Part shown: positions 43,532-51,799 of the stretch, piece by piece | How the letters are laid out: the number at the start of each line of letters is the position of its first letter | How positions within the stretch are numbered: the stretch's first letter is position 1 | NCBI RefSeq assembly: GCF_030505615.1 | Contig: NZ_CP129994.1 | Location: forward strand, 186,001 to 250,000 | From: Salinibaculum rarum | GTDB lineage: Archaea > Halobacteriota > Halobacteria > Halobacteriales > Haloarculaceae | Direction: 5' to 3' | DNA: 64,000 nucleotides | Program-made: the position numbers and the translations under genes | The notes under the pieces: model-generated | Databases searched by the model: none | What the model was told of the DNA's origin: nothing | Seen by the model: the letters and a program-made list of their open reading frames with translations, nothing else

Positions 43532-45001
43532 CTAGTCGGATGAGGTGGCTGTGAATGCCTCGAGACCGGTCTGCGCGCTGTGCCCATCTGTTGGGCTCAC
43601 GTGCGGGCGAACAGCGGTTGCCGTGGCCGGGACGCACTCACCTGCCTCGTGCGGGCCCGCCGCGGCTTCACGCCGCTCTGCGTGCGGCTCCCGTCGAATT
43701 TTCCCATCGGGTGTGAGACAGTAATTCCCCGGATGTGCACCGCATTCGAGACAGTCCACGTCGTACGCTTTTGGGAAACCGTTACCCTGCCCGCAGTGCA
43801 GACACTTGTACCGGGAGTCAGCGGCACTCTCACGGACGCCGCTTGCATCAGGGTCTAACAGCCCGTTCGGTGAGAGGGCTGATGGTGCTTCATCGACCGT
43901 GACGAGGATATCGTGCGGCGCCGTTGGGTGCGCGAAGATAGCGATATGGTCACGCGTGTAGTTGAACCGACCTGGCATACACGTCGCTGTCTGTGCGACT
44001 TGGATGACTTTCCCAGCTGGCGCGACCAACGGTTCGAATTCCTCTTTGATGACAGCGTCACGACCTCTCATCGCGCCCTTGTACTCAAGCTGGTGTTGGA
44101 AGACTTCGCGCTGCGGGGAGAACACCACCGTGTCGAAACTCGTCTCACTGAACGACGACGCGACGGCACGCTCATCGAAATGATGGTTAGCATCCACGTC
44201 GGACGTGAGTGCGAGACTTTCGTTCGTCGATGGAAGTTTGACATCAAGACCCCGCCCAGCGATATGCAACGTTGGTGGCGCCGTGATCTTGGTCACATGT
44301 TCACCGATCGTGTGTTCCAGGTTCGTGTCTCTCGACAAGCGGTGATACTCTACCGTGATTGGGTCACCATCGTTGCCCGACGTCGTTGCACCGCCGATAT
44401 CACCACACGCATCTGCATTCGGCACCACGTCACGGGTTGCTGGCGCTGCATCAGTATTCGGAGACGTCGGTGGTTGCTTCTCAATGACGGTGGCGAACCA
44501 GTCGTCCATTCGTCCGAGCGTATTGAACAATGCGACCTCAGTGGTGCAGAATCCGTCATGCTCAGCGAACATTGTTGTTGTATACCCGAACTGGAGGACT
44601 TTCCCACCCGGCTTTAGTAGTGCATCCAGGACTTCAGTCACATCACGGTCGTACCCAGCGTCCACGTTACACCCGTAGGATGACTCTGCCTGATTCGCCG
44701 TGAATGGCGGGTCGTACACGATAACATCGAACTGGGTTTCGAGTTTTTCGTTGAGTTCACGGACATCGTGGTAGGTGTCCGCGTCAATCTCGAATGTTTT
44801 CTGTTCCCCATCAATTGTGAGCGTGAGTTCCTCGTTCAGGTCATTCCGATGTACCGAATCGTAGTCTAGCTCAGTGGGGCCGCAACACGCGTTGAGGACC
44901 TCGCCTTCGAGACGAGATTCAACCCAGTTCCGGAGTTTCGTTGCGCCGAAGGTGAACCGATCTGGTTGCACCGTCCAGTATGATAGTTTTGGTTGTGCCA
45001 T
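43532..45001 (-). CDS. Two-domain methyltransferase with zinc ribbon and PIP-like tail
   Basis: 489 residues. The first half is an AdoMet-dependent amino-methyltransferase-like domain with VIVYDPPF (97-100). The second half repeats the layout but has FSPQREV (295-298) at the catalytic position, so it is probably a non-catalytic copy. A zinc ribbon (YKCLHCG ... DCLECGAHPGNYC, about 399-428) and a C-terminal AQTGLEAFT (477-484), a good PIP peptide, follow. Modification of newly made DNA at the clamp is a coherent inference. Its ATG lies right at the stop of the upstream HhH gene, so both are one operon. The target base is unknown. Confidence 0.8.
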   Translation of the reverse strand: MAQPKLSYWTVQPDRFTFGATKLRNWVESRLEGEVLNACCGPTELDYDSVHRNDLNEELTLTIDGEQKTFEIDADTYHDVRELNEKLETQFDVIVYDPPFTANQAESSYGCNVDAGYDRDVTEVLDALLKPGGKVLQFGYTTTMFAEHDGFCTTEVALFNTLGRMDDWFATVIEKQPPTSPNTDAAPATRDVVPNADACGDIGGATTSGNDGDPITVEYHRLSRDTNLEHTIGEHVTKITAPPTLHIAGRGLDVKLPSTNESLALTSDVDANHHFDERAVASSFSETSFDTVVFSPQREVFQHQLEYKGAMRGRDAVIKEEFEPLVAPAGKVIQVAQTATCMPGRFNYTRDHIAIFAHPTAPHDILVTVDEAPSALSPNGLLDPDASGVRESAADSRYKCLHCGQGNGFPKAYDVDCLECGAHPGNYCLTPDGKIRREPHAERREAAAGPHEAGECVPATATAVRPHVSPTDGHSAQTGLEAFTATSSD

Positions 45002-45003
45002 CG

Positions 45004-46050
45004 TTACAGGTTAGACTCGTACTTCGATGCGACCTGCACACCGCTGTTGCGTGTGTATTTCCATAGTCCGCCGTCTTCACGCCCTTTCCGACTCCCCTTC
45101 ATTCCACTTCGTTCCGTGTTCGCCAGGTCAGTAACGAGCGCTTCTACAGAGTTGTACCCTGAGAGTAGGTTAGAGTCGGCAGTCTGGAATTTTGCCGTTG
45201 TGTTCATCCGGAGTTTGTAGAAGCGCCCATCAGGAAGCTTTACGATGGGGATCACTTTCCCACCACTGTAGGAGTTTTTCCAGTAGATTGCAATTCGGTC
45301 TAGCGTTACACCGACTAACGTCGCATCTATGTTGTACTCCCGTAGATCGTACAGGCTATTTCCGATGACAGTTTCCCCTGACAAAGACGATGGGTAATCA
45401 TCAACCCGGTAGTTTCGACTTCGTTGGTAGTAGATCAGTCCGCTTTCACTGAGATGTGTCCAGTTGAACGCCTCGATGATATCCGCGAGGTATTCTGCAC
45501 CGCGCGGATGTTTGACTGGTGGGCAGATTGCTGAATCGATTTGGTAAGTGTGACTCTTCAGTGGCTTCCACTCGTTGTCAACTTCGTGCCAATACCCCCA
45601 GACGATACTGTTCACTTTGTCTTTTGACCAGACCTGTCGAGAGATAGCCCGGCCGTAACTTCCACCTTGATAGTATCCAGAATACCAGAGACAAAGGTTC
45701 TCTGTGGTGAACCCGACAGGGTAGTAGTATTTCTCGTAGAATTCGTGTTTTGTTCTGTCGAGAGATCGTGCTTTCTTGTCGGTGGTCGCGGGTCCTGTCT
45801 GTCTGAAGCCGTCGTCATTGTCATCTTGGAGGGCTGGAATCGTCTCAGTAGCGTACTCACGGAGTGCAGTCAGGTTTTTCTCACCGATACCATCGATGTT
45901 TTCAGCAATCCATCCCGGGATGCTGTACGCTGCATTCACGGCATTCTCATCGTTTCCGAAGCGATCGCGGAGGTTCTCAGCAGTTTTTGAACCAATGCCT
46001 GGCACCGTAGTTAGGTCGTGTTCGCGTTGAGTGTCAGTTGCAGGTGTCAT
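45004..46050 (-). CDS. HhH protein, operon partner of methyltransferase
   Basis: 348 residues. The N-terminus has two helix-hairpin-helix repeats (LTTVPGIGSKTAENLRDRFG and ENIDGIGEKNLTALREYA, about 13-70), then a linker and a large C-terminal domain with many Tyr and Trp (KYYYPVGFTTENLCLWYSGY and onwards) that I do not recognise. The C-terminal part is unusually basic (RSGMKGSRKGRED), in contrast to neighbours. First gene of the operon with the methyltransferase at 43532. A sequence- or structure-specific DNA-binding role is likely from the HhH pair. Confidence 0.75.
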   Translation of the reverse strand: MTPATDTQREHDLTTVPGIGSKTAENLRDRFGNDENAVNAAYSIPGWIAENIDGIGEKNLTALREYATETIPALQDDNDDGFRQTGPATTDKKARSLDRTKHEFYEKYYYPVGFTTENLCLWYSGYYQGGSYGRAISRQVWSKDKVNSIVWGYWHEVDNEWKPLKSHTYQIDSAICPPVKHPRGAEYLADIIEAFNWTHLSESGLIYYQRSRNYRVDDYPSSLSGETVIGNSLYDLREYNIDATLVGVTLDRIAIYWKNSYSGGKVIPIVKLPDGRFYKLRMNTTAKFQTADSNLLSGYNSVEALVTDLANTERSGMKGSRKGREDGGLWKYTRNSGVQVASKYESNL

Positions 46051-46089
46051 AGTTAGCGACGTTCTTGTACGCCTGGGTGATGGCGTGCT

Positions 46090-46125
46090 GCCGCGCTCCT
46101 CACACGCCTCTACTTGGAGCGCGGC
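46090..46125 (-). promoter_or_regulatory. Leader stem-loop of the HhH-methyltransferase operon
   Basis: Arms of 10 bp (46090-46099, 46116-46125), 16-nt loop ending TGTGA in mRNA sense; 39 nt before the ATG with TAACTATG context. Confidence 0.75.
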
Positions 46126-46160
46126 GCCGCCTGCTGGACAGATTAGGTTTCAGTCGGTAT

Positions 46161-46224
46161 CAACACCGGCAAAATGACTGGATTCGCGGTGTTGGCTGCG
46201 CTTCTTTCCGTTGAGTTCGGAAAG
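46161..46224 (-). terminator. Two hairpins downstream of ftsZ2
   Basis: CAACACCG (46161-46168) pairs with 46187-46194 across 18 nt, and CTTTCCG (46204-46210) pairs with 46218-46224 across 7 nt. Both lie after the ftsZ2 stop and before the next stem-loop, so they may form the ftsZ2 3' end. Confidence 0.35.
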
Positions 46225-46297
46225 ACAGACGCGCAAGTGGGTTGACTAGCAAAAGAATATGGTTGAGGGCAGTGATTTGGTCTTGGACTTCGAGGAG

Positions 46298-47596
46298 TTA
46301 GTTTACCAGAGACACGAACTGTGAGAGCAAGCCTTGTTTTCGAGATGGTGGAGACTTCAAGTCGTCGCTGACTTCCACGCTTGATGACTGTCCAGTGGGT
46401 TTCTCTTCCGTTGCCCTAGTTGTTGGTTCTGCTGCGTTGTCTGGTTTGCCGCCATCGTGCCAGGTTTGTGATTCACCGTATGATTGCCCGTTGACTTCGG
46501 GTTGACTAACGGTATCGACTTCTTGGCTCTCAGTGTTGTGACTTCCCGTTGCACCGAGTCCGTGACTATCTTCACCGAGAATCTGCGGACTCTTCACTCC
46601 GGTCATAATGGCCATGACGCGCACTTTGTCTCTGTATTCTTCGTTGATCCGAGCTCCCCAGATAACATCTGCATGAGAGTCAAGTTGGGTTGTGAGATTG
46701 TCGGCGATGCCTTCAGCTTCTTTCAGTGAAAGGTTTGGGCCGCCAGTGATGTGAATGAGGCCGCCTGTTGCATTCTGGTAGTTCACGTCCAACAGCGGGT
46801 GCTGAGTTGCATCTTGAACGACTTCTTGGACTTTGTTTTTGTCTTTGGTTTCCCCGAGAAGCATCACCGCGACACCGCTATTATTCATCGTGTTTGCCAT
46901 ATCCGCGTAATCGAGGTTGATCAGCGACGGTTGAGTGATGGTCTCGGAGATGCCTTTGACTGTCTCTGAGATAATCTGGTCCATCACGGAGAACGCCTTG
47001 CTGATCGGTAGGTTCGGAACATAATCAAGGAGGTGGTTGTTGTCGAGGACGATGACGGAGTCGGCGTGCTGGCGAAGGTTGTGAAGGCCTTCTTCAGCGT
47101 TTTTTCGCCGTGCGCGTTCGACGTCGAATGGTGTGCTGACCATCCCGACAACAATCGCACCCATGTCACTAGCGATTTCAGCGATAACAGGTGAAGCGCC
47201 AGTACCAGTCCCACCTCCCATTCCGGCAGTGACAAAGACAAGGTCAGGGTCGCCGAGGACCTCTTTGATCGTGTCTTGCGCGTTTTTGGTTGCGCGTTCG
47301 CCCATTTCAGGGTCGCCGCCTGCTCCGAGCCCGTTGGTAAGGGACTTGCCGACGAGAATTTTTGTGTCGGCTTTGATCATCTGGAGGTGTTGTTTGTCAG
47401 TGTTGAGTGCGATAGTTTCGGCATCGCCAATGCCCATGTTGTAGAGTCGGTTTACGGTGTTGTTCCCGGCACCACCAGCACCGACGATTACGATGTTTGG
47501 GTCGCCAAAGTCATCTGCGTTGTTACTGTCGTTTTCTTCTCTGAGAGTTTCTTCTTTTTGATGATTCTCAATTGCTGTATTGACGATATTTTGCAT
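46298..47596 (-). CDS. ftsZ2: FtsZ2-type tubulin-like cell-division GTPase
   Basis: 432 residues. FtsZ polymerises into the division ring; haloarchaea use FtsZ1 and FtsZ2. The protein opens MQNIV, like haloarchaeal FtsZ2, and has the nucleotide loop GAGGAGNN, the tubulin signature GMGGGTGTG (127-133) and the catalytic T7 loop NLDYADM (D229, D232). Long stretches such as [20 protein letters not shown] read like the host protein. All GTPase residues are intact, so it should polymerise. The C-terminal 90 residues are low-complexity and more divergent, ending SLVN. It follows a cdrS-like gene, the chromosomal arrangement in haloarchaea. No leader stem-loop. Confidence 0.95.
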   Translation of the reverse strand: MQNIVNTAIENHQKEETLREENDSNNADDFGDPNIVIVGAGGAGNNTVNRLYNMGIGDAETIALNTDKQHLQMIKADTKILVGKSLTNGLGAGGDPEMGERATKNAQDTIKEVLGDPDLVFVTAGMGGGTGTGASPVIAEIASDMGAIVVGMVSTPFDVERARRKNAEEGLHNLRQHADSVIVLDNNHLLDYVPNLPISKAFSVMDQIISETVKGISETITQPSLINLDYADMANTMNNSGVAVMLLGETKDKNKVQEVVQDATQHPLLDVNYQNATGGLIHITGGPNLSLKEAEGIADNLTTQLDSHADVIWGARINEEYRDKVRVMAIMTGVKSPQILGEDSHGLGATGSHNTESQEVDTVSQPEVNGQSYGESQTWHDGGKPDNAAEPTTRATEEKPTGQSSSVEVSDDLKSPPSRKQGLLSQFVSLVN

Positions 47597-47656
47597 AGTG
47601 GGAGAATATGTGTGTCAAGTCTGGGTTTGTGTTTCGTGGTTTTGTGATGGGCAGTG

Positions 47657-47959
47657 CTAATCGTTTGAAGGGACTGTTTGTGGTTCCGCTTCTTTGAGTT
47701 TCTGATAGATTTCTGAGCGATTTTTGTCAGATGCTGTTTCCTTAGTTTTCCCAGTGTTTGTTCCAACAGTAGTTTCCGCAGATGTTGTTTTCTGTTGTAC
47801 AGCTGTGGGTCGCTGGTCGGCATCTGCTGGGATATTAGTCATGTGCTCGAGTGCCGCACGGATTGCCTGGCTCCGATTTGCGAACACACCATCTTCGACG
47901 AGCTGCTCAACTGCTTCTACTTGTTCTTCTGGAAAACGAATAGTTATCCTATCCATCAT
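47657..47959 (-). CDS. cdrS: CdrS-like ribbon-helix-helix regulator
   Basis: 100 residues. The N-terminal 45 residues (DRITIRFPEEQVEAVEQLVE, then DGVFANRSQAIRAALEHM) are a CopG/RHH domain with the pattern of haloarchaeal CdrS, which regulates cell division and is encoded next to ftsZ2. Unlike the short host CdrS it carries about 55 extra low-complexity residues. Start is the ATG at 47959 or 47956; sequence before it is less convincing. The ftsZ2 gene follows after 60 nt in the same direction, so co-transcription is likely. No leader stem-loop, suggesting host-type control. Confidence 0.8.
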   Translation of the reverse strand: MMDRITIRFPEEQVEAVEQLVEDGVFANRSQAIRAALEHMTNIPADADQRPTAVQQKTTSAETTVGTNTGKTKETASDKNRSEIYQKLKEAEPQTVPSND

Positions 47960-48060
47960 GATGTTTGTGATGTTATCGGTTGGTAGTGTCACCGGGTTGT
48001 TCTTCCGGGATGACTCTACTTATCGTTAAATTTCCACAGGAAACAGTTAAACCCTCTCTT

Positions 48061-49128
48061 TCATTTAGTGCTGATATTGAATCTAGCACCGCCTTCTTTG
48101 CTTTCACTGGCTGATATGTCCCACCCGTGAACCTCTGCAACTCGTGTAATGATTGTCATCCCGAGCCCTGTTCCTTCACCTGTCGTAAATCCGGTGTTGA
48201 AGATCTTGTCTCTGTTTTCTTCCGGGATTCCTTCCCCATCATCTGCAATGTAAAATCCGTCATTCTGGGAGCCGACTGTGATCGTTACATCAGCACCACC
48301 GTGTTCAATGCTGTTCCGGAATAGATTTTCAAAGAGTTCTCGGAGTAGATTTGCATCAGCTTCTACCAGCGCTTTGTCTTCGATTACAAGTTCGGCCTCT
48401 TTTGATTGAATTGACGCCCATGCCTGTTTTGCAGTGGCTTCTATATTCGTTTGTGTTGTCTCAATTTCCCCTTCAACTTCTCGAGTTAATGTTAACACAT
48501 CCTCGATTATTGTGTCAATCCGGTTTAGTTGCCGTTGAATCGTCGCTATTTGTTCTTCGTCGGCGTCAAGCATTTCTAATCGACCCAATGCGACAGCTAG
48601 GGGATTCCGTACATCGTGAGATACGATGCTTGCGAAGTCTTGGAGGCGTTCAGATCGTGTTTTGAGGAATTCTTTCTTTTCTTCGAGAGCGGTTGTTCTT
48701 TCTGATAGTTCAGCAGTTTTGTCTTCGAGTTCCGCGTTCACGGCATGGAGCCGGGTGGCGTAAATCCCAATAGTAGCACCGAGGGCAGTCCCAGTCGCTA
48801 TTGACGTGTAGACTGCAAATATATATGAAGTGTTTAGCAGTCGAGATAGGATTCCGAACCATGCACCGATGAGGAAAAATGAAACAATCCCACCGAGAAC
48901 CCATTTGAGAAGTAGTTGGAAGTGTTGTGTGACAGGTTCTGGGTCACTCATCCACCCGTGAACGATTAATGCACCACCGATTATAATCGGTAGTAGTGAT
49001 TGTGCGAGTGTTATAGGGAGAGGACGGTTAACAATTATCGCAAGCACACCAGTCATCACAATGAGAGAAACTCCCAGCACGAGTACTGGATTCTTCACTG
49101 GTGATTGTTCTAGTCGGGATACTCCCAT
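48061..49128 (-). CDS. Membrane histidine kinase
   Basis: 355 residues. Four membrane helices (about 15-120) lead through a coiled coil to the HisKA domain with H171 in IVSHDVRNPL, then N box LFRNSIEHGG, DDGEGIPEENRDKIF and GEGTGLGMTI. All boxes are intact; there is no PAS domain and no periplasmic sensor, so it may sense membrane state. As with the kinase at 27825 no response regulator is encoded here. It lies next to cdrS-ftsZ2 in the same direction, but the 69-nt gap leaves co-transcription open. Confidence 0.9.
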   Translation of the reverse strand: MGVSRLEQSPVKNPVLVLGVSLIVMTGVLAIIVNRPLPITLAQSLLPIIIGGALIVHGWMSDPEPVTQHFQLLLKWVLGGIVSFFLIGAWFGILSRLLNTSYIFAVYTSIATGTALGATIGIYATRLHAVNAELEDKTAELSERTTALEEKKEFLKTRSERLQDFASIVSHDVRNPLAVALGRLEMLDADEEQIATIQRQLNRIDTIIEDVLTLTREVEGEIETTQTNIEATAKQAWASIQSKEAELVIEDKALVEADANLLRELFENLFRNSIEHGGADVTITVGSQNDGFYIADDGEGIPEENRDKIFNTGFTTGEGTGLGMTIITRVAEVHGWDISASESKEGGARFNISTK

Positions 49129-49134
49129 CTTCTA

Positions 49135-49172
49135 GGTGAAGGTATGGTGTATTCTAACTTGAAGCCTTCACC
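49135..49172 (-). promoter_or_regulatory. Weak stem-loop before the histidine kinase
   Basis: Arms of 8 bp (GGTGAAGG and complement, 49135-49142 and 49165-49172) around 22 nt. The stem ends only 6 nt before the ATG and 16 nt after the stop at 49189, so it is more likely a terminator of the upstream gene than a member of the leader family. Confidence 0.35.
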
Positions 49173-49188
49173 CATTACCTGTCTGCAA

Positions 49189-50586
49189 TCAGCTTGGATT
49201 TGGAGAGTCTGCGAAACTGTTTAATTCGGTTTGATGTTCTCCACGGAGGTGATTTGCTTTGAGTGCGGTTGGGTTATGAGGAGTTTCTCCAGCTGTGTAA
49301 GGCCATATGTCTGCTGTGATCCCTTCAGGACTAGCTGGGACTTCAAAAGCACCACAGTTAGTGCATTTTCGTTCTGCAACGTTGTTCGGACCATTGTACT
49401 TGACCCAATCGTGGTATTCAGTTATCCCATCACAAAATTCACCATCGGGATGTTTAGTTGAGATTTCACCTTCTGTCCAACGTATATTTCCAATATCGCT
49501 GCACCGGCTAGGGATGGCACGGATGTCGAGGTCATTTGGCGAAGCCCCAGCATCAGGATGAACCGTTTCTCGGTGTTCTCTTCCATCTTGGACGACGATA
49601 TCACAGTCAACACAGTAAACCGCCAGTGTTTCGGTGAGAGAGTGTTCGTCGCTCCGCAAGTATCCTTCAGCGACAGTTAGTGGTTCATTAGAGTGCTCAT
49701 ATGTTTCTTCAACACGGTTTTCGCAACCGCTACACATGATGTTCGTCTGTCTGGTATTGTCATCTAAGTCGATGTCTAGAAGGTTGTCTCGACCGTGTGC
49801 CCACAGTGCGAATTCAGCTGGGATTTTTCCTTGCTCAGCCCGTTTGACGACTTTCCGTTCGAGTTGTTCAATCTTTTTTGCGGCGTTTGGATAGAAGTTT
49901 AGCAACTCTCGGAGCTCATCTCTGTGCCCGTAAGCACCACAATTACAGTCACCGCTGACGTGCAATAGCGCCGTGACGTCATTTTCTCGCAGTTCGAGGT
50001 GTTCACGGTATGTATCAACGGTAGATTCGTACCAATCGTAGAGTGGGGAAATCCAGACGCTTGAACCGTCTTCTTCAATGGCATCGTCACCGATGTTCAT
50101 TTTCCGCCGGTCGCTTTCATCTTTCATCACACCACTAATGAGACCGATTTTCCCGTCGAAACTATCCAGGAATCCATTTAGCCGTTCACCTTTCAGATTT
50201 GCATACATGTACGAGTGCTGTGGCGGTCCAGGGAACCCATAAACGAGTACGAGATTTTCGTAACTACGGTATGGTTCGACGTACTCTTCATCAATACAAT
50301 GGAATTCTAACCCTCGTTTCTCAGCTTCCTGTTTGACGAATTCCTTGGTTTGAAATACATTAATCCCAGTGTCAATGAAAACGACGCCATCAAGATCGAT
50401 TTCATCAGAGCGAAAGGCTACTTCAAGTGCTGTCCCTGAATCATTCCCGCCCGAGACAGCTGCGAAAACCTTCTCAAATTCGTGGTTCTCAGTGGCATCT
50501 CGGAATACTTCATCACTGCGAGTAAGAGCGCTTCTAACGTTGTCTGGGAGGTCGGTCCCTAAGTACGAATCATTTGTCATTGACAT
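49189..50586 (-). CDS. PAPS-reductase-like PP-loop protein with zinc clusters
   Basis: 465 residues. The nucleotide-binding loop is VSGGNDS (44-50), followed by VVFIDTGINVFQTKEFVKQE as in PAPS reductase, ATP sulfurylase-like and DndC proteins. A CNCGAYGHRDELREL segment about 160 residues later resembles the iron-sulfur region of DndC-type members. The C-terminal half adds several CxxC pairs (MCSGCE, YCVDCD, KCTNCGAF) that probably bind zinc. Possible jobs are sulfur transfer to DNA or tRNA, or sulfate reduction; no dnd partners are visible here. Own transcription unit behind a strong stem-loop, next to the DpdA-like operon. Confidence 0.8.
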   Translation of the reverse strand: MSMTNDSYLGTDLPDNVRSALTRSDEVFRDATENHEFEKVFAAVSGGNDSGTALEVAFRSDEIDLDGVVFIDTGINVFQTKEFVKQEAEKRGLEFHCIDEEYVEPYRSYENLVLVYGFPGPPQHSYMYANLKGERLNGFLDSFDGKIGLISGVMKDESDRRKMNIGDDAIEEDGSSVWISPLYDWYESTVDTYREHLELRENDVTALLHVSGDCNCGAYGHRDELRELLNFYPNAAKKIEQLERKVVKRAEQGKIPAEFALWAHGRDNLLDIDLDDNTRQTNIMCSGCENRVEETYEHSNEPLTVAEGYLRSDEHSLTETLAVYCVDCDIVVQDGREHRETVHPDAGASPNDLDIRAIPSRCSDIGNIRWTEGEISTKHPDGEFCDGITEYHDWVKYNGPNNVAERKCTNCGAFEVPASPEGITADIWPYTAGETPHNPTALKANHLRGEHQTELNSFADSPNPS

Positions 50587-50627
50587 GGGTTGAAATCTCC
50601 TTGTATTGTTTATTTGGGTGGCAAGAC

Positions 50628-50670
50628 TGTCGTCACGCTGAGTTCATTTTACACGCTCAGCGTGACGACA
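50628..50670 (-). promoter_or_regulatory. Leader stem-loop of the PAPS-reductase-like gene
   Basis: Perfect 15-bp arms (50628-50642, 50656-50670), the longest stem of the set, with a 13-nt loop ending AATGAA in mRNA sense; 41 nt before the ATG. Confidence 0.8.
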
Positions 50671-50740
50671 CCCACTACTGTGTAAGATGCACAGCCCGTT
50701 TGTTGAGATCATCGATGTGCTCTCGAGAGGTGTGGTTCTG

Positions 50741-51799
50741 CTAACAAAATTCTGAGAGACATGACCCGCGCGTTGCTTTCAGATCATTATTCGTTACTCC
50801 GATCGATCCAACCATATCTGGTGGGACCTGCCGCGAGAATGCTTTTGAACTGTCATACACGTTCGCTGGCATTGCCTCTTCAGTTGCGAATGGGATAATT
50901 GATTGCGTTGCAGCTTCTGAAAACTGGTCATCTGCAACGTACTGCGAGCAAAGGAAACTAAACTCCGCAGCCAGCGCCACGCCTGGCTCAACGCTACTCT
51001 GCAAGTCACGCTTCGCCTTCTTACTGAATGCAGCACTCTCACTCGTCGTGGTTTTGAGATTCAACGCGATTGCCTCAATCGCCTCTGGTGCAATACTGAG
51101 ACTCTGCACCAAATTCTGATGATGTCGCAGCAACGCTGCTAACCCCACTGTTGGGTACACGTTCGATAAGTGGAGTTCAACGTCGCCCGGCATCTGATCG
51201 AACACGTCCAGCAGCACCGTGGACAGGTTACCCACCGACAGGTAGCCTGCATTGAGCAACGCGAATCCAGGCGGATGTCGAAGAATCTCATCAGCCCACG
51301 GGTGCCCGCCATTCATCTTGTCCAGTTCCGGCGAGAACAGCTTGTCAGCGATGTTCGCCGCAGACTTGTACGGCCGTGTAATCGGGAGGATGAGTTTCGG
51401 TGCTGTCTTGAAGTCGAACGCTTCGTACGCATCGAGGAGTTGCTGGAACTGCCGACCACGCCCAGTCACAATCGGACGGGGAATCACCGCATCTGCACTC
51501 ATGTTATCTTCACCGATGCTTGTCGCTTTCTCGTACAGGTCGAGCGGGCCACCAGCGCGGCTTCCAGGTGAGAGTGAAATCTGGAATGACTCACACCGGT
51601 TTAGCGTTCGTATGAGCGCACGGTCGTTAACTTCAACTGCCTCTTCGAGCGTGATTGTCCGGAACGGCCAGTAGTCACCTTTGTAGTCACTCACGTACTG
51701 TGCCGTGTCGAGTTCCGGGACGAACACGTTGACTGGTGATCGAGATGCAGTTTGGAGTCGATCTGTATCGTTCGTGACGGTGAGGCTCACATCAGTCAT
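50741..51799 (-). CDS. Partner protein of the DpdA-like gene, function unknown
   Basis: 352 residues from the ATG at 51799, overlapping the end of the upstream gene by eight nt. Content: RSPVNVFVPELDTAQYVSDY near the start, a central alpha/beta region (KLILPITRPYKSAANIADKL, then HPPGFALLNAGYLSVGNLST) and a C-terminal helical region. The protein has more Pro, Gly and Leu than neighbours and looks like a globular enzyme or structural partner. No family recognised. The overlap with the transglycosylase-like gene strongly suggests they act together, perhaps in producing or inserting a modified base. Confidence 0.7.
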   Translation of the reverse strand: MTDVSLTVTNDTDRLQTASRSPVNVFVPELDTAQYVSDYKGDYWPFRTITLEEAVEVNDRALIRTLNRCESFQISLSPGSRAGGPLDLYEKATSIGEDNMSADAVIPRPIVTGRGRQFQQLLDAYEAFDFKTAPKLILPITRPYKSAANIADKLFSPELDKMNGGHPWADEILRHPPGFALLNAGYLSVGNLSTVLLDVFDQMPGDVELHLSNVYPTVGLAALLRHHQNLVQSLSIAPEAIEAIALNLKTTTSESAAFSKKAKRDLQSSVEPGVALAAEFSFLCSQYVADDQFSEAATQSIIPFATEEAMPANVYDSSKAFSRQVPPDMVGSIGVTNNDLKATRGSCLSEFC

